Shown: positions 41,731 to 51,342 of the stretch, piece by piece | How the letters are laid out: each line of letters opens with the position of its first letter | Position numbering within the stretch: the stretch's first letter is position 1 | From: Pseudomonadota bacterium | Lineage (GTDB): Bacteria > Desulfobacterota > Binatia > Binatales > Binataceae | NCBI GenBank assembly: GCA_021323945.1 | Contig: JAJPKA010000018.1 | Coordinates: 474,853 to 538,852, forward strand | Length of the DNA stretch: 64,000 bases | Direction: 5' to 3' | The notes under the pieces: model-generated | What the model was told of the DNA's origin: nothing | The model's database searches: none | What the model saw: the letters and a program-made list of their open reading frames with translations, nothing else | Position numbers and translations under genes: made by a program

Positions 41731-41916
41731 ATGGCGAAGACCTGTCTTAGAGTCAAGGCGACGCGACCGCAGCGATTCAAGGTGCGTCGTTATAACCGCT
41801 GCCCCTTGTGCGGGCGTTCGCGGGCTTTTTTTCGACGCTTCAGAATGTGTCGGCTGTGTTTAAGAAAGAACGCCTTGCGCGGCGCGTTGCCCGGCGTGGT
41901 AAAAGCGAGTTGGTAG
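41731..41916 (+). CDS. rpsN: 30S ribosomal protein S14, zinc-binding (type Z)
   Basis: A 61-residue protein of the 30S head. The CPLC and CRLC pairs ([20 protein letters not shown]) give the zinc-binding short form, and the C-terminus [17 protein letters not shown] is typical. The start is ATG 41731. A 102-bp gap separates it from rplE, and rpsH follows six bases later. Confidence 0.96.
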   Translation: MAKTCLRVKATRPQRFKVRRYNRCPLCGRSRAFFRRFRMCRLCLRKNALRGALPGVVKASW

Positions 41917-41922
41917 GACACG

Positions 41923-42321
41923 ATGTCGCAGACTGACCCAATCGCGGAATTGCTAACACGCCTGCGCAATGCAGTGCGAGCTCGATACAATCAGGTGGAT
42001 ATTCCCTATTCCCGCCTGCGCGAGGCGATCTGCCGCGTATTGCTGGCTGAGGGGTTCCTGGCAAGCGTCGAGATTAACGGTGAGGGTTATAAAAGGAGAC
42101 TCGTGCTTGGGTTGCGCTATTCCGCGACTCGTGAGCCAGTTATAAGAGGGATTCAGCGGGTGAGCCGACCCAGCATCAGACGTTACGCCGGCGCCAAGAC
42201 AATGCCACGTCTGTCTGGGGGAATTGGGGTTCACGTGGTCACTACGCCGCTGGGCGTTATGACTGACCGCGAAGCAAGGCATCGTAATGTCGGCGGCGAG
42301 GTACTGCTAAAAGTTTGGTAG
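41923..42321 (+). CDS. rpsH: 30S ribosomal protein S8
   Basis: S8 organises the 16S central domain and in E. coli represses the spc operon. The 132-residue protein starts SQTDPIAELLTRLRNAVRAR and ends with RLSGGIGVHVVTTPLGVMTD and a variant of the HRNVGGEVL tail. Length is normal. Confidence 0.96.
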   Translation: MSQTDPIAELLTRLRNAVRARYNQVDIPYSRLREAICRVLLAEGFLASVEINGEGYKRRLVLGLRYSATREPVIRGIQRVSRPSIRRYAGAKTMPRLSGGIGVHVVTTPLGVMTDREARHRNVGGEVLLKVW

Positions 42322-42331
42322 AAAATCTTTG

Positions 42332-42886
42332 ATGTCACGAGTAGGAAGAACTCCAGTAATACTAGAAAAGGGCGTGAAAGCGGCTTTGACCGACGGCGTC
42401 CTAACAATGGAGGGACCGAAGGGCAAACTGCAAACGCGGATCGCACCTGGCTACACCGTGGAGATAGGGACCGACCGCATTGAAGTAAAGCGGCCAGGTG
42501 ACTCGCCCGAGCAAAAAGCGCTGCACGGGTTGACGCGCAAGCTGATTGCCAACATGGCCGAAGGTGTGAGCAAGGGCTTTACGCGCGTATTGGAGATAAA
42601 TGGGGTGGGATATCGGGCAGAAGTGAAAGGTAATAATATCAACCTGGCACTTGGTTATTCTCATCCCATCGTTTATCAGTTGCCCCCGGGCGTAACGGCC
42701 AGGGTCGATCGCCAGGTGCTGATTACGCTGGAAAGCGCCGATCGGCAGCTATTGGGCTCCGTCGCGGCTGAAATACGCAGCCTCAGACCGCCCGAACCGT
42801 ACAAAGGCAAGGGGATTAAATACGCGACAGAGGTTATTCGGCGCAAGGCCGGCAAAGCAGCGGCTGGTTCAAGCGGCGGTCGATAG
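42332..42886 (+). CDS. rplF: 50S ribosomal protein L6
   Basis: L6 lies near the factor-binding centre. The 184-residue protein shows [18 protein letters not shown] at the start, [20 protein letters not shown] in the middle, and the C-terminal signature [23 protein letters not shown] 42332 is chosen; TTG 42329 directly before it is also in frame. Confidence 0.98.
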   Translation: MSRVGRTPVILEKGVKAALTDGVLTMEGPKGKLQTRIAPGYTVEIGTDRIEVKRPGDSPEQKALHGLTRKLIANMAEGVSKGFTRVLEINGVGYRAEVKGNNINLALGYSHPIVYQLPPGVTARVDRQVLITLESADRQLLGSVAAEIRSLRPPEPYKGKGIKYATEVIRRKAGKAAAGSSGGR

Positions 42887-42906
42887 TCCAACGAGGACAG
42901 CAAAAA

Positions 42907-43275
42907 ATGGGTCTCGGACGAGCAGAAAAACGTCGCACACGCCAAGCCCGTGTCCGCCGCAAAATCCGCGGGAGCGCAGAGCGGCCGCGCCTCTCGGTCT
43001 ACCGATCACTGCATCACATTTATGCTCAGGTGATTTCCGACGACACGGGCCGTACACTGGTGGCTGCCTCGACCATGTCGCCCGGCATCAGAGAGCAACT
43101 TGCAAGCAAAAGCAGGAGCAACGTGGCCGCAGCCAAGCTAGTAGGTAAGGCCGTTGCTGAGCGTTGCCGCGAAGCCGGAATCAGCGAGGTAGTCTTTGAT
43201 CGCAATGGGTTCCTCTATCACGGGAAAGTGAGAGCTGTAGCGGAAGCGGCGCGTGAAGCCGGACTCAAATTTTAG
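42907..43275 (+). CDS. rplR: 50S ribosomal protein L18
   Basis: L18 is a 122-residue 5S rRNA-binding protein. [20 protein letters not shown] followed by [20 protein letters not shown], and [20 protein letters not shown], are canonical. The start is ATG 42907 with GAGGACAG upstream. An 8-bp inverted repeat (TGAGTCTT/AAGACTCA, 43286-43325) is present in the 86-bp gap before rpsE. Confidence 0.98.
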   Translation: MGLGRAEKRRTRQARVRRKIRGSAERPRLSVYRSLHHIYAQVISDDTGRTLVAASTMSPGIREQLASKSRSNVAAAKLVGKAVAERCREAGISEVVFDRNGFLYHGKVRAVAEAAREAGLKF

Positions 43276-43361
43276 TTGTGATGAATGAGTCTTCCTGGCG
43301 GGACCAATATATCCACAAAGACTCAGTAGGCTCTTAGCTTGAACGTCGACTAGGAACTATC

Positions 43362-43877
43362 GTGGCACAGCGAATTGATCCTCAGGGCTTGGATATCAAG
43401 GAGAAGGTCGTTCACATCAACCGCGTGGCCAAGGTGGTCAAGGGGGGCCGACGGTTTAGCTTCAGCGCATTGGTGGTTGCAGGCGATCAGAACGGATTGG
43501 TAGGGTTTGGCTTGGGCAAGGCCAATGAAGTCGTTGAAGCAATTCGCAAGGGCGGCGAACGGGCCAAGAAGAGCTTGATTCGAGTTCGCCTCAGAGACGG
43601 CACGATCCCGCATGAGATCGTAGGTCATTTTGGTGCAGGCAAGGTTATTCTGAAGCCCGCGGCTGAAGGCACAGGTGTCATCGCCGCCGGCGGGGTCCGT
43701 GCGGTGGTCGAGTTAGCGGGTATTCGGAATGTGCTGACCAAACGGCTGGGCTCTTCGAATCCTCACAATCTGGTGAAAGCGACTCTTGAAGCATTGGCCG
43801 AGCTGCGCGACCGCGAGGACGTGGCGAAAATGCGTGGCACGTCCACGAACGAGGCCCCAGCTCCTGCCGCTGGGTGA
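43362..43877 (+). CDS. rpsE: 30S ribosomal protein S5
   Basis: S5 contributes to decoding fidelity at the mRNA entry. The 171-residue protein has the dsRNA-binding-like domain ([19 protein letters not shown], then [20 protein letters not shown]) and [20 protein letters not shown]. The start codon is GTG 43362. The stop is eight bases before rpmD. Confidence 0.97.
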   Translation: MAQRIDPQGLDIKEKVVHINRVAKVVKGGRRFSFSALVVAGDQNGLVGFGLGKANEVVEAIRKGGERAKKSLIRVRLRDGTIPHEIVGHFGAGKVILKPAAEGTGVIAAGGVRAVVELAGIRNVLTKRLGSSNPHNLVKATLEALAELRDREDVAKMRGTSTNEAPAPAAG

Positions 43878-43885
43878 GGATTAGA

Positions 43886-44068
43886 ATGCCGGAGACGATA
43901 CATGTTAGGCTCGTTCGCAGCCCCATCGGGACCAAAGAGCGCGTGCGTCAGACTCTTAAGGGCTTGGGGCTGGGCAAGGTCGGCAGTAGGAGCAAGCTAC
44001 CGAAGACACCTCAGGTGATGGGAATGCTGCGCCGGGTCGCGCATTTGGTCGCGGAGATCAGGGAGTAA
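43886..44068 (+). CDS. rpmD: 50S ribosomal protein L30
   Basis: A 60-residue L30 with the family pattern IHVRLVRSPIGTKERVRQTL followed by GLGLGKVGSRSKLPKTPQV. ATG 43886, with GAGGATTAGA upstream, is preferred to GTG 43874, which overlaps the rpsE stop. Confidence 0.96.
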   Translation: MPETIHVRLVRSPIGTKERVRQTLKGLGLGKVGSRSKLPKTPQVMGMLRRVAHLVAEIRE

Positions 44069-44100
44069 ATTGCTTTATTGGCTGAGATGCCTGAGGATGC

Positions 44101-44577
44101 ATGAAGCTAAACGAGCTTAGACCAGCTGCTGGAGCGGTTAGACCAAGAAAGCGCGTCGGGCGCGGGATCGGTTCGGGTCATGGCAAGACGGCCGGACGCG
44201 GACATAAGGGGCGTGGGTCGCGTTCGGGCGGCAATACCCCACCCGGATATGAGGGTGGACAGATGCCGCTCCAACGTCGCTTGCCCAAGCGGGGATTCCG
44301 ACGCCTGCAAAGGAATAGCGCGCGGCGCGAAGAATACCAACCGGTAAATCTCCGCCAATTAACGGTCTTTGGCGAAGGCGCAACAGTTGATCCGACATTA
44401 ATGGCTAAGCGGGGATTGGTCCGAGCCGGCTACAAAGTCAAAGTGCTGGCGGACGGTGAGCTGAGGCTCAGGCTGGCAGTTCGTGCCCATGCCTTTTCAA
44501 AAAATGCCCGCGAAAAGATCACCGCCGCCGGCGGCAGCGTCGAATTAATCGAGGAACCAGCGAAACTGGATGCTTGA
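44101..44577 (+). CDS. rplO: 50S ribosomal protein L15
   Basis: L15 is a late-assembly protein. The 158-residue chain has a glycine- and basic-rich N-terminus (KRVGRGIGSGHGKTAGRGHK, then GGNTPPGYEGGQMPLQRRLP) and the C-terminal domain AHAFSKNAREKITAAGGSVE. It overlaps secY by eight bases. Confidence 0.98.
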   Translation: MKLNELRPAAGAVRPRKRVGRGIGSGHGKTAGRGHKGRGSRSGGNTPPGYEGGQMPLQRRLPKRGFRRLQRNSARREEYQPVNLRQLTVFGEGATVDPTLMAKRGLVRAGYKVKVLADGELRLRLAVRAHAFSKNAREKITAAGGSVELIEEPAKLDA

Positions 44578-45886
44578 AGGATTTGCCAACGCCTCGCGCA
44601 TTCCAGAGCTGCGTCGTCGACTCTTTTTTACGGCGGCGATGCTGGCCGTTTATCGGATCGGAGTCGCAGTTCCAACGCCCGGGATTGATGGACAAGCGCT
44701 AGCTGACCTGCTCTCACACATTTCCGGCACCTTATTCGGCTGGATTAATCTGTTTTCGGGCGGAGGGCTGGAAAGGTTCTCCGTATTCGCACTGGGGATT
44801 ATGCCCTACATCTCCGTCGCGATTATTCTCGATCTGTTGAAAATCGGCTGGCCTTATCTGGATGAGCTCTACAAGGAGGGGGAAGCGGGGAGACGTAAAA
44901 TTTCGCAGTACACGCGTTACGGAACTGTGGGGCTGGCGATAGTCCAGGGCGCAATGATCGCGGTGGGTTTGGAAAATTACGGTGCGCAAAGTGGGGGAGG
45001 AAGTGCGACGCCGCTGGTCTATCATCCTGGACCGGGTTTCATCGTCATGACGGTCATAACGGTGACCGCCGGTACGATTTTTGTCATGTGGATTGGCGAG
45101 CAGATAACTGAACGCGGCGTGGGCAACGGAATTTCACTGATAATCATGGCCGGAATTGTTGCCCGACTGCCAAGCGCACTTAGCAGTACCGCTCAGTTTG
45201 TCAAAAATGGCGAAATGAGCATTTTTGTGCTGATTTTGATTCTTGCCTTAGCCGTTTTAGTTACCGGCGGGATCGTCTACGTTGAAACTGGTCAACGGCG
45301 TATTCCTATCCAGTACGCAAGGCGCGTTGTGGGTCGTCGGATTTACGGCGGGCAATCAAGCCATCTTCCATTGAAGATCAATACGTCAGGCGTGATTCCG
45401 CCAATTTTCGCATCCTCGATCCTGGTCTTTCCTGCTACGGTGGCCACCTTTGTTCCGGCCCTGAAGCAGTGGTCGGGATATCTGACTCCCGGCGGACTAG
45501 TATATAATATTGTTTACGTAGGGTTGATTATTTTCTTTTGTTATTTTTATACAGCGGTTACGTTCAATCCGGTCGACGTCGCTGATAATCTGAAAAAATA
45601 CGGTGGCTTTATCCCGGGTATTCGTCCCGGCCGGTATACGGCTGACTATATCGATAGAGTTTTGTCGCGGATCACTCTGGGGGGCGCGATCTACGTGAGT
45701 GCAGTTTGTGTTCTGCCGACCATTCTGATCCAGCGCTTTAACGTTCCCTTTTACTTCGGCGGCACTGCACTCTTAATCGTAGTTGGGGTAGCGCTGGATA
45801 CGATGGCGCAAATCCAGACTCACTTGATAGCTCGCAACTACGAAGGATTCATGCGCCGAGGCCGCATTCGCCGGCCAGGAGGATAG
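44570..45886 (+). CDS. secY: Preprotein translocase subunit SecY
   Basis: This is the main channel subunit of SecYEG, 438 residues with ten predicted membrane helices. Family marks are RIGVAVPTPGIDGQAL near the first helix, RFSVFALGIMPYISVAIILD, EQITERGVGNGISLIIMAGI, the cytoplasmic loop QRRIPIQYARRVVGR and the C-terminal tail NYEGFMRRGRIRRPG. ATG start overlaps rplO. SecE is encoded at 17977. Confidence 0.98.
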   Translation: MLEGFANASRIPELRRRLFFTAAMLAVYRIGVAVPTPGIDGQALADLLSHISGTLFGWINLFSGGGLERFSVFALGIMPYISVAIILDLLKIGWPYLDELYKEGEAGRRKISQYTRYGTVGLAIVQGAMIAVGLENYGAQSGGGSATPLVYHPGPGFIVMTVITVTAGTIFVMWIGEQITERGVGNGISLIIMAGIVARLPSALSSTAQFVKNGEMSIFVLILILALAVLVTGGIVYVETGQRRIPIQYARRVVGRRIYGGQSSHLPLKINTSGVIPPIFASSILVFPATVATFVPALKQWSGYLTPGGLVYNIVYVGLIIFFCYFYTAVTFNPVDVADNLKKYGGFIPGIRPGRYTADYIDRVLSRITLGGAIYVSAVCVLPTILIQRFNVPFYFGGTALLIVVGVALDTMAQIQTHLIARNYEGFMRRGRIRRPGG

Positions 45887-45890
45887 CGGG

Positions 45891-46538
45891 ATGCGGTTGG
45901 TGCTGTTAGGTCCACCAGGCGCGGGCAAGGGTACTCAGGCGAGAGCGCTGCAGCGCATACTGCGAGTCCCCCAAATTGCCAGCGGCGACCTGCTGCGCGC
46001 AGCGGTGCGCGATCAGACGACGCTGGGGCAAGAGGCCAAGGCTTACATGGACCGAGGAGCACTGGTCCCCGACCACCTGGTCCTTGGCATGATTGAGGAG
46101 CGGCTGAGACAGCCTGATGCGAGAGACGGATTTATTCTCGACGGATTTCCTCGCACCGTGGCCCAAGCTGAGGAGCTCGAAAAAATCCTGAGTCGAGGGA
46201 ACGGTAAACTGGACAAGGTTGTTGTGATCACCGTTGCGGACGAGGAGATCATCAAGCGCATTTCCGGCAGGCGAACCTGCCGTTCGTGCGGCGCCATGTA
46301 TCACGTGATTTACGAACCGCCCCGCGCGGCGGAAGTTTGTGACCGTTGCGGTGGTGAACTATATCAGCGCGAAGATGATGCTGAGCGGACCGTGCGCGAG
46401 CGGCTTCGGGTGTATGAGTCAGCGACGAGGCCGCTGCTCGACTATTATGGACGCAAGGGAATTGTGGCAGCAATCAACGGAATAGGGCGGCCAGAGGAGA
46501 TCGAACGTCGGATTCTAACGGAACTGGGTGTGAAGTAA
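45891..46538 (+). CDS. adk: Adenylate kinase, zinc-lid type
   Basis: Adenylate kinase equilibrates ATP, ADP and AMP. The 215-residue protein has the P-loop LLGPPGAGKGTQA at the start, the AMP-site DGFPRTVAQAEEL, and a long LID with CRSC and CDRC (a structural zinc site). It sits between secY and map, the standard place in the spc operon. Confidence 0.98.
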   Translation: MRLVLLGPPGAGKGTQARALQRILRVPQIASGDLLRAAVRDQTTLGQEAKAYMDRGALVPDHLVLGMIEERLRQPDARDGFILDGFPRTVAQAEELEKILSRGNGKLDKVVVITVADEEIIKRISGRRTCRSCGAMYHVIYEPPRAAEVCDRCGGELYQREDDAERTVRERLRVYESATRPLLDYYGRKGIVAAINGIGRPEEIERRILTELGVK

Positions 46539-46555
46539 TTGCCTCGAGGCTACCA

Positions 46556-47332
46556 GTGATAACGCTCAAAAGGCCTCATGAGATTGCCTTGATGCGCCAA
46601 GCCAATCGCATCGTAGCGGAAATCCTGGACCAGCTGATCGCCGCCGCCAAACCGGGCGTGAGCAGTCTCGAGCTCGATCGCTTGGCCGAAGAGCTGACTC
46701 TGATGAAGGGGGCGAGACCCGCCTTCAAGGGTTACAAACCTCACGCCGTGGAATACCGTCACAGCTTGTGTGTATCAATTAACAACGAGATTGTGCATGG
46801 TATCCCATCTGCCAAACGGCGCCTGAAAGAAGGGGATATAGTAGGGCTCGATTTTGGCGTCTGTTATGAGGGTTACTTTGGTGATGCCGCACGTACCATC
46901 GGGATCGGCACGGTCTCAGAAAGCGCGCGTAGACTGATGAGAGTCACCCGTGATGCCTTATACGCCGGAATCGAGCAGGCGCGCGTTGGCAATCGCATCA
47001 GCGACATAGCGCGAGCGATTCAAACCACGGCGGAAAGTGCTGGCTATTCGGTAGTTACTGACTTTGCCGGCCATGGAATCGGCCGCAAGTTACACGAAGA
47101 ACCTCAAGTGCCCAATTATTTCCGGCCAGGTATGCCTAATCCGCGGCTGCAGGAAGGGATGGTATTAGCTATAGAACCGATGGTTAATGAGGGCGTGGCG
47201 GATTTGGAGATTCTGGCTGACGGTTGGACCGCAGTGACGGCTGACGGTAAGCTGTCGGCCCATTTCGAACACTCTATCGCAATTACCAACGCCGGCCCGG
47301 AGATTTTGAGCGAGTCGAACAAAGATGTCTAA
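46556..47332 (+). CDS. map: Methionine aminopeptidase type I
   Basis: This enzyme removes the initiator methionine. The 258-residue protein carries the metal-binding residues: Asp in [20 protein letters not shown] (two), His in [15 protein letters not shown], Glu in [10 protein letters not shown] and Glu in [13 protein letters not shown]. The start is GTG 46556. The last eight bases overlap infA. Confidence 0.98.
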   Translation: MITLKRPHEIALMRQANRIVAEILDQLIAAAKPGVSSLELDRLAEELTLMKGARPAFKGYKPHAVEYRHSLCVSINNEIVHGIPSAKRRLKEGDIVGLDFGVCYEGYFGDAARTIGIGTVSESARRLMRVTRDALYAGIEQARVGNRISDIARAIQTTAESAGYSVVTDFAGHGIGRKLHEEPQVPNYFRPGMPNPRLQEGMVLAIEPMVNEGVADLEILADGWTAVTADGKLSAHFEHSIAITNAGPEILSESNKDV

Positions 47333-47543
47333 GGGAGATGCAATCGAAGTCAGCGGGACCGTGCTGGAGGCGCTCCCAAACGCGATGTTCAGGGTGTCGC
47401 TGGACAACGGTCACCGCGTGCTCGCACACATTTCCGGCAAGATGCGCATGCATTACATCAAAATTCTGCCCGGCGACAAGGTTACGGTCGAACTGTCGCC
47501 GTATGATCTGAGTCGGGGGCGCATCACCTATCGCATGCGTTAA
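47325..47543 (+). CDS. infA: Translation initiation factor IF-1
   Basis: IF-1 is a 72-residue S1-fold protein that occupies the 30S A site. The sequence [20 protein letters not shown] followed by [19 protein letters not shown] and [13 protein letters not shown] is standard. It overlaps the map stop and is 14 bp before rpmJ. Confidence 0.98.
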   Translation: MSKGDAIEVSGTVLEALPNAMFRVSLDNGHRVLAHISGKMRMHYIKILPGDKVTVELSPYDLSRGRITYRMR

Positions 47544-47557
47544 ACACGGAGAGTCCA

Positions 47558-47671
47558 ATGAAGGTTCGTGCTTCGGTGAAACGAATCTGCAAAAACTGCA
47601 AGGTCGTACGGCGCGAAGGTGTGGTTCGTATCCTGTGTTCGAACCCCCGCCACAAACAGCGCCAAGGTTAA
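47558..47671 (+). CDS. rpmJ: 50S ribosomal protein L36, zinc-binding form
   Basis: This is the smallest ribosomal protein, 37 residues. It begins [20 protein letters not shown] and ends [11 protein letters not shown], with the C-x2-C...C...H zinc site of the ancestral form. The start is ATG 47558 after GGAGAG. It precedes rpsM by 14 bp. Confidence 0.97.
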   Translation: MKVRASVKRICKNCKVVRREGVVRILCSNPRHKQRQG

Positions 47672-47685
47672 CTGGAGGAAGATCG

Positions 47686-48069
47686 ATGGCTCGCATCGCA
47701 GGCGTCGAACTCCCACACAACAAGCGGATGGAAATAGCGCTGACCAGTATTTATGGAATCGGCCGCTCAACCGCCCGCAAGGTGCTGCAGGAGGCCGGGG
47801 TTGACTTCGGACGCAACAGTGACGAACTCACCGGCGATGAACAGGTTCGTATTCGGCAGATTCTCGACCGTGATTACAAGGTCGAGGGCGACCTCCGGCG
47901 CGAAGTCCAGCAATCAATCAAACGCTTAATGGATCTGGGTTGCTATCGCGGTCTGCGCCATCGGAGAGGCTTACCGGTGCGCGGTCAGCGGACCCATACC
48001 AACGCCCGAACCCGCAAGGGCCCACGCAAGGTGGTGGCAGGAAAGAAGGCGCCACCGCCGAAAGGCTAA
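47686..48069 (+). CDS. rpsM: 30S ribosomal protein S13
   Basis: S13 contacts the 50S in bridge B1. The 127-residue chain has [37 protein letters not shown] and the C-terminal [20 protein letters not shown] with a basic tail. The start is ATG 47686, preceded by GGAGGAAG. It heads the alpha operon; a tandem duplication follows in the gap before rpsK. Confidence 0.98.
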   Translation: MARIAGVELPHNKRMEIALTSIYGIGRSTARKVLQEAGVDFGRNSDELTGDEQVRIRQILDRDYKVEGDLRREVQQSIKRLMDLGCYRGLRHRRGLPVRGQRTHTNARTRKGPRKVVAGKKAPPPKG

Positions 48070-48116
48070 CCGCGTGGATCCGACAGCGGGGCAATTCGCC
48101 GACAGGCGGCATAGCT

Positions 48117-48158
48117 CCGCGACGCAGAAGCTGTTGCCGCGACGCAGAAGCTGTTGCC
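48117..48158 (+). repeat. Perfect 20-bp tandem duplication between rpsM and rpsK
   Basis: The 20-base unit CCGCGACGCAGAAGCTGTTG occurs twice in direct succession (48117-48136 and 48137-48156) and continues two bases (CC) into a third copy. It lies in the 115-bp rpsM-rpsK spacer and outside coding sequence. It looks like a recent slippage duplication. Confidence 0.95.
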
Positions 48159-48184
48159 CCGTCTCCATAATGACTTGAGGATAC

Positions 48185-48682
48185 ATGGCTGACGATAATC
48201 GAGAGCAGAGCCCGACTCCCTCGGGAGGATCGAATCCATCAACAGCAGGTGCGAGTGGCTCAACACCTACTACAGGTACCACGGCCGCAGGCGCTACGGC
48301 TGCGGCGGCACCACGCCGACGCCGAACGCGCAGAAATGTCCCGGAGGGCGTTGCCCATATACATGCGACATTCAACAACACCATTGTCACTATAACAGAC
48401 CCCCAAGGGGCAGTGGTGGCATGGTCGAGCGCAGGCTCGGTCGGGTTCAAGGGTTCGCGCAAGGGCACGCCCTTCGCGGCTCAGATGGCTGCGGAGGCTG
48501 CGGCTCGAAAGGTGGCCGATTTCGGAATGCGAACGGTCATGGTCTTCGTGAAAGGCCCTGGGGCGGGCCGGGAGTCGGCCGTGCGCGCGCTGCAGGCGGC
48601 TGGATTGAACGTATCCTCGATCCGGGATGTAACACCCATTCCGCACAACGGTTGCCGCCCTCCGAAGCGGCGTCGAGTCTGA
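48185..48682 (+). CDS. rpsK: 30S ribosomal protein S11 with low-complexity N-terminal extension
   Basis: S11 is a platform protein near the E site. The core from about residue 43 ([20 protein letters not shown]) through [20 protein letters not shown] to the end [18 protein letters not shown] is canonical. The first 42 residues are Ser/Thr/Gly/Ala-rich with no homology I recognise; this is about 36 residues more than in E. coli. No ATG, GTG or TTG codon lies in frame between the reported ATG and the conserved core, so the extension cannot be a start-site artefact. Confidence 0.95.
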   Translation: MADDNREQSPTPSGGSNPSTAGASGSTPTTGTTAAGATAAAAPRRRRTRRNVPEGVAHIHATFNNTIVTITDPQGAVVAWSSAGSVGFKGSRKGTPFAAQMAAEAAARKVADFGMRTVMVFVKGPGAGRESAVRALQAAGLNVSSIRDVTPIPHNGCRPPKRRRV

Positions 48683-48745
48683 GTGGTTGATGGCCTGAGC
48701 CGACCGATCCTTCGTTATCTGAAATGAGCTCTGCCCAGACGAAAG

Positions 48746-48764
48746 CGCTTACCGCGGGTAAGCG
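48746..48764 (+). promoter_or_regulatory. 8-bp hairpin in the rpsK-rpsD spacer
   Basis: CGCTTACC (48746-48753) pairs with GGTAAGCG (48757-48764) around a GCG triloop. It sits in the 182-bp spacer, the longest in the alpha operon, about 100 bases before rpsD. No T-run follows. It may be an RNA element controlling S4 synthesis; this is inference. Confidence 0.4.
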
Positions 48765-48864
48765 GCTGAACAATTGCAGGGGATGCGGGAGTCGAGAGGT
48801 ATAGCGGTCAACCTCGAGGAGAAAGTAGCGTTTGGAATTAGGTCAACGATCTGGTTAGCAAAGC

Positions 48865-49491
48865 ATGGCTAGAAATCTTGGTCCCGTATGCCGGCTGTGT
48901 CGGCGCGAAGGTTTAAAGCTCTTCTTGAAAGGCGAGCGATGCTATACTGACAAGTGTGCGATTGAGCGGCGCAACTATCCGCCGGGGGCACACGGGCAGT
49001 CTCGGACTCGATTTTCTGAATTCTCGATTCGACTGCGCGAGAAGCAGAAGGTAAAACGGATCTATGGGCTGCTCGAAAAGCAGTTCGCGCGGTATTTCGA
49101 ATTGGCCGAGCGGATGCCCGGAATTACCGGCGAAAACCTGCTGGTGCTATTGGAGCGACGACTTGATACGGTAGTGCTGCGCCTGGGATTTGCGACTTCA
49201 CCTGCGCAGGCGCGCCAGCTTGTGCGCCACGGGCACGTCCAGGTAGACGGCAAGACCGTGACCATTCCTTCATTTTTACTCGACGTCAACCAGACGGTGA
49301 GTATCAATGAAAAAAGCCGGCAAAAGAAAGTAGTGCTTGACGCGATCGAGCTGGCTCAGCGGCGTGGAGTGCCATCTTGGATCTCGCTGGACCGCGAACA
49401 ATTCCGCGGCTCGCTGAAAGCACTACCGGCACGCGCCGATCTGACCATGCCGATTAGCGAGAAGTTAATCGTGGAGCATTATTCACGATAG
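48865..49491 (+). CDS. rpsD: 30S ribosomal protein S4, zinc-binding form
   Basis: S4 is an assembly initiator and in E. coli also a translational repressor of the alpha operon. The 208-residue protein has an N-terminal zinc knuckle with Cys in VCRLC and later [11 protein letters not shown], then [15 protein letters not shown] and an S4 domain ([39 protein letters not shown]). The start is ATG 48865. Confidence 0.98.
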   Translation: MARNLGPVCRLCRREGLKLFLKGERCYTDKCAIERRNYPPGAHGQSRTRFSEFSIRLREKQKVKRIYGLLEKQFARYFELAERMPGITGENLLVLLERRLDTVVLRLGFATSPAQARQLVRHGHVQVDGKTVTIPSFLLDVNQTVSINEKSRQKKVVLDAIELAQRRGVPSWISLDREQFRGSLKALPARADLTMPISEKLIVEHYSR

Positions 49492-49536
49492 GGCTTGCTC
49501 AAGACGACCAAATTTTCGGTAGCAAAATAAAAAACT

Positions 49537-50592
49537 ATGCACAATGATTGGCGTGACCTGATCAAACCCAAGGCAGTTGAGTTTGACGACAAAGAGCTCA
49601 CTCCTACATACGGCCGTTTCTTCGCGGAACCGTTGGAGCGGGGCTACGGAATTACGATCGGTAATGCGTTGCGCCGTATACTTCTCTCGTCTTTGCCTGG
49701 TTTCGCCATCACTGCGGTGCGAATCCGCGCAATCGATCCAACTTCCGGAAAATCGAAGGAAGTTTTACACGAATTCTCAACGATTCCGGGCGTTAAAGAG
49801 GATGTCACTGATATTGTCCTCAATCTCAAAGAGGTGCGTTTGCGCTTGCATGAGGGCGACCAGCTGACTGCAACTCTGCATGCAAAGGGCGAAGGAGTCG
49901 TAACCGCACGGGACATTACCGGAGGTCCTAACCTGGAGATCCTGACCCCGGACCAACACATCGCGACGCTTGACAAGGGTGCCGAGTTCGACATGGAGCT
50001 TGTCGTTAAACGAGGACGGGGTTATGTGCCAGGAGAACGCAACGACGAAGACGAGCCGATTGGCACAATTCGCTTAGATGCGGTGTACGCGCCGATACGC
50101 AAGGTTAATTTCGTCGTCACCAATGCGCGCGTCGGCCAACGGACGGATTACGACCGGCTGGCTATTGAAATCTGGACCGATGGCTCTATCTCACCGCGCG
50201 ACGCGCTGACCTACGCGGCGCGGGTGATGCGTGATCAAATGTCGATTTTTGCCGGGCTTGAGGAACAAGTCGAAGAACCCGAGGTTGGCGAGCGGCCGGA
50301 GAGTCGACCAACCTTCAACGAGTACCTGTATCGGCCGGTGGAGGGATTGCCAATTTCCGTACGCGCGTTCAACGGGCTTCAAAACGCCGATATCAAATAC
50401 ATCGGCGAGCTCGTGCAGCGAACCGAGCAGGATATGTTGAAAATCAAAAATTTCGGTCGCAAGTCCCTCAACGAGATCAAGGAAGTCCTCACCGATATGG
50501 GACTTTCCCTAGGAATGCGGCTCGAGAACCTGCCATCGCGCGGCGAACTCGATCGGATGTGGGAGGAGCAGGAGCGGCGCGAGTCAGCATAG
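49537..50592 (+). CDS. rpoA: DNA-directed RNA polymerase subunit alpha
   Basis: The alpha subunit, 351 residues. The N-terminal dimerisation domain contains [20 protein letters not shown] and [17 protein letters not shown]. The C-terminal domain, which contacts UP elements and activators, is [20 protein letters not shown] through [20 protein letters not shown]. The chain is slightly longer than in E. coli. rplQ follows after 20 bp. Confidence 0.99.
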   Translation: MHNDWRDLIKPKAVEFDDKELTPTYGRFFAEPLERGYGITIGNALRRILLSSLPGFAITAVRIRAIDPTSGKSKEVLHEFSTIPGVKEDVTDIVLNLKEVRLRLHEGDQLTATLHAKGEGVVTARDITGGPNLEILTPDQHIATLDKGAEFDMELVVKRGRGYVPGERNDEDEPIGTIRLDAVYAPIRKVNFVVTNARVGQRTDYDRLAIEIWTDGSISPRDALTYAARVMRDQMSIFAGLEEQVEEPEVGERPESRPTFNEYLYRPVEGLPISVRAFNGLQNADIKYIGELVQRTEQDMLKIKNFGRKSLNEIKEVLTDMGLSLGMRLENLPSRGELDRMWEEQERRESA

Positions 50593-50612
50593 GCTCCTGG
50601 GGTATTATCTCA

Positions 50613-51053
50613 ATGCGTCACCTTAATCAAGGTCGAAAACTTAACCGCACTTCGGCGCATCGCAAGGCGCTTCTACGAAACCTGGTGCTGGCCCTGGTCA
50701 AACACGAACGTATTAAGACAACCGATGCCAAAGCTAAGGAATTGCGCCGATGCGCCGAACGGATGGTGACGCTGGGGAAGCGGGGCGATCTGGCGGCCCG
50801 CAGGCAGGCTTTCGCCTTGATGCAATCCCGAGAGGCTGTCAAACGGCTGTTTGATGAGATCGCGCCGCGATTCAAAGAGCGTAACGGGGGCTATACGCGA
50901 ATTGTCAAGTTCGGGTTCCGTCGAGGCGACGCGGCGCCCTTATCGATCGTCGAGTTCAGCGATCATTCCGAGCGGTCAACGCCGCAGAAGCCTCGGAAAA
51001 AGGCGCCACGCCCTCGCAACAATGAGCGGCAGTCAGCAGCCGCCGCCGGTTGA
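50613..51053 (+). CDS. rplQ: 50S ribosomal protein L17
   Basis: L17 ends the alpha operon. The 146-residue protein starts [20 protein letters not shown] and contains [20 protein letters not shown]; about 20 basic, Ala/Asn-rich residues extend the C-terminus. ATG 50613 is used; the frame is open back to 50559, overlapping rpoA. It is convergent with the small gene at 51094, with a 40-bp gap. Confidence 0.97.
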   Translation: MRHLNQGRKLNRTSAHRKALLRNLVLALVKHERIKTTDAKAKELRRCAERMVTLGKRGDLAARRQAFALMQSREAVKRLFDEIAPRFKERNGGYTRIVKFGFRRGDAAPLSIVEFSDHSERSTPQKPRKKAPRPRNNERQSAAAAG

Positions 51054-51093
51054 GGCCTCGTTTTTCATTCAGCGTTGGTTCTGGCTACCAGAA

Positions 51094-51342
51094 CTACCCG
51101 GCCTTCGGCGTCGGTATGTCCAAGTCACCCTGCACGATGGTGACTTCATTGGGGAAGAGGAACGTGGTGCTGCCGTCATCGAATTCAACCAAAAACATGC
51201 GACGGTCTAAATTGATCACCTCGCGCAGCACGCGAAGCCTCTCATTGAAGTGACTTACTCCATCGCGATCACGTACTGGTCGCTTAAGGATACAATAGCG
51301 GCCGGCCACAGACTCGGTCGCGTCAACATGCATATTCTCCAT
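51094..51342 (-). CDS. Small SH3/KOW-like protein, paralogue of the one at 3004-3219
   Basis: This is an 82-residue protein of unknown function with no membrane segment. It shares the core LKRPVRDR, FNERLRVLREVINLDRRMFL, FDDGSTTFLFPNE with the protein at 3004-3219, about 33 of 54 positions by eye and no gaps. Conservation of the hydrophobic pattern and of FDDG argues for a folded SH3/KOW-like barrel. The ATG at 51342 has GGAGG ten bases upstream; ATG 51333 is a second option. A weak promoter-like pair (TTGCTA, 17 bp, CAATAA) lies further upstream. It faces the end of the ribosomal cluster. Confidence 0.78.
   Translation of the reverse strand: MENMHVDATESVAGRYCILKRPVRDRDGVSHFNERLRVLREVINLDRRMFLVEFDDGSTTFLFPNEVTIVQGDLDIPTPKAG

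Noticed and set aside
43286-43325. Inverted repeat TGAGTCTT/AAGACTCA between rplR and rpsE
   Set aside because: Only 8 bp with a 24-base loop and no T-run; could be chance, mentioned only in the rplR entry.
48117-48158. CRISPR-like repeat
   Set aside because: Two units with no spacer between them; a tandem duplication, not an array. No cas genes nearby.
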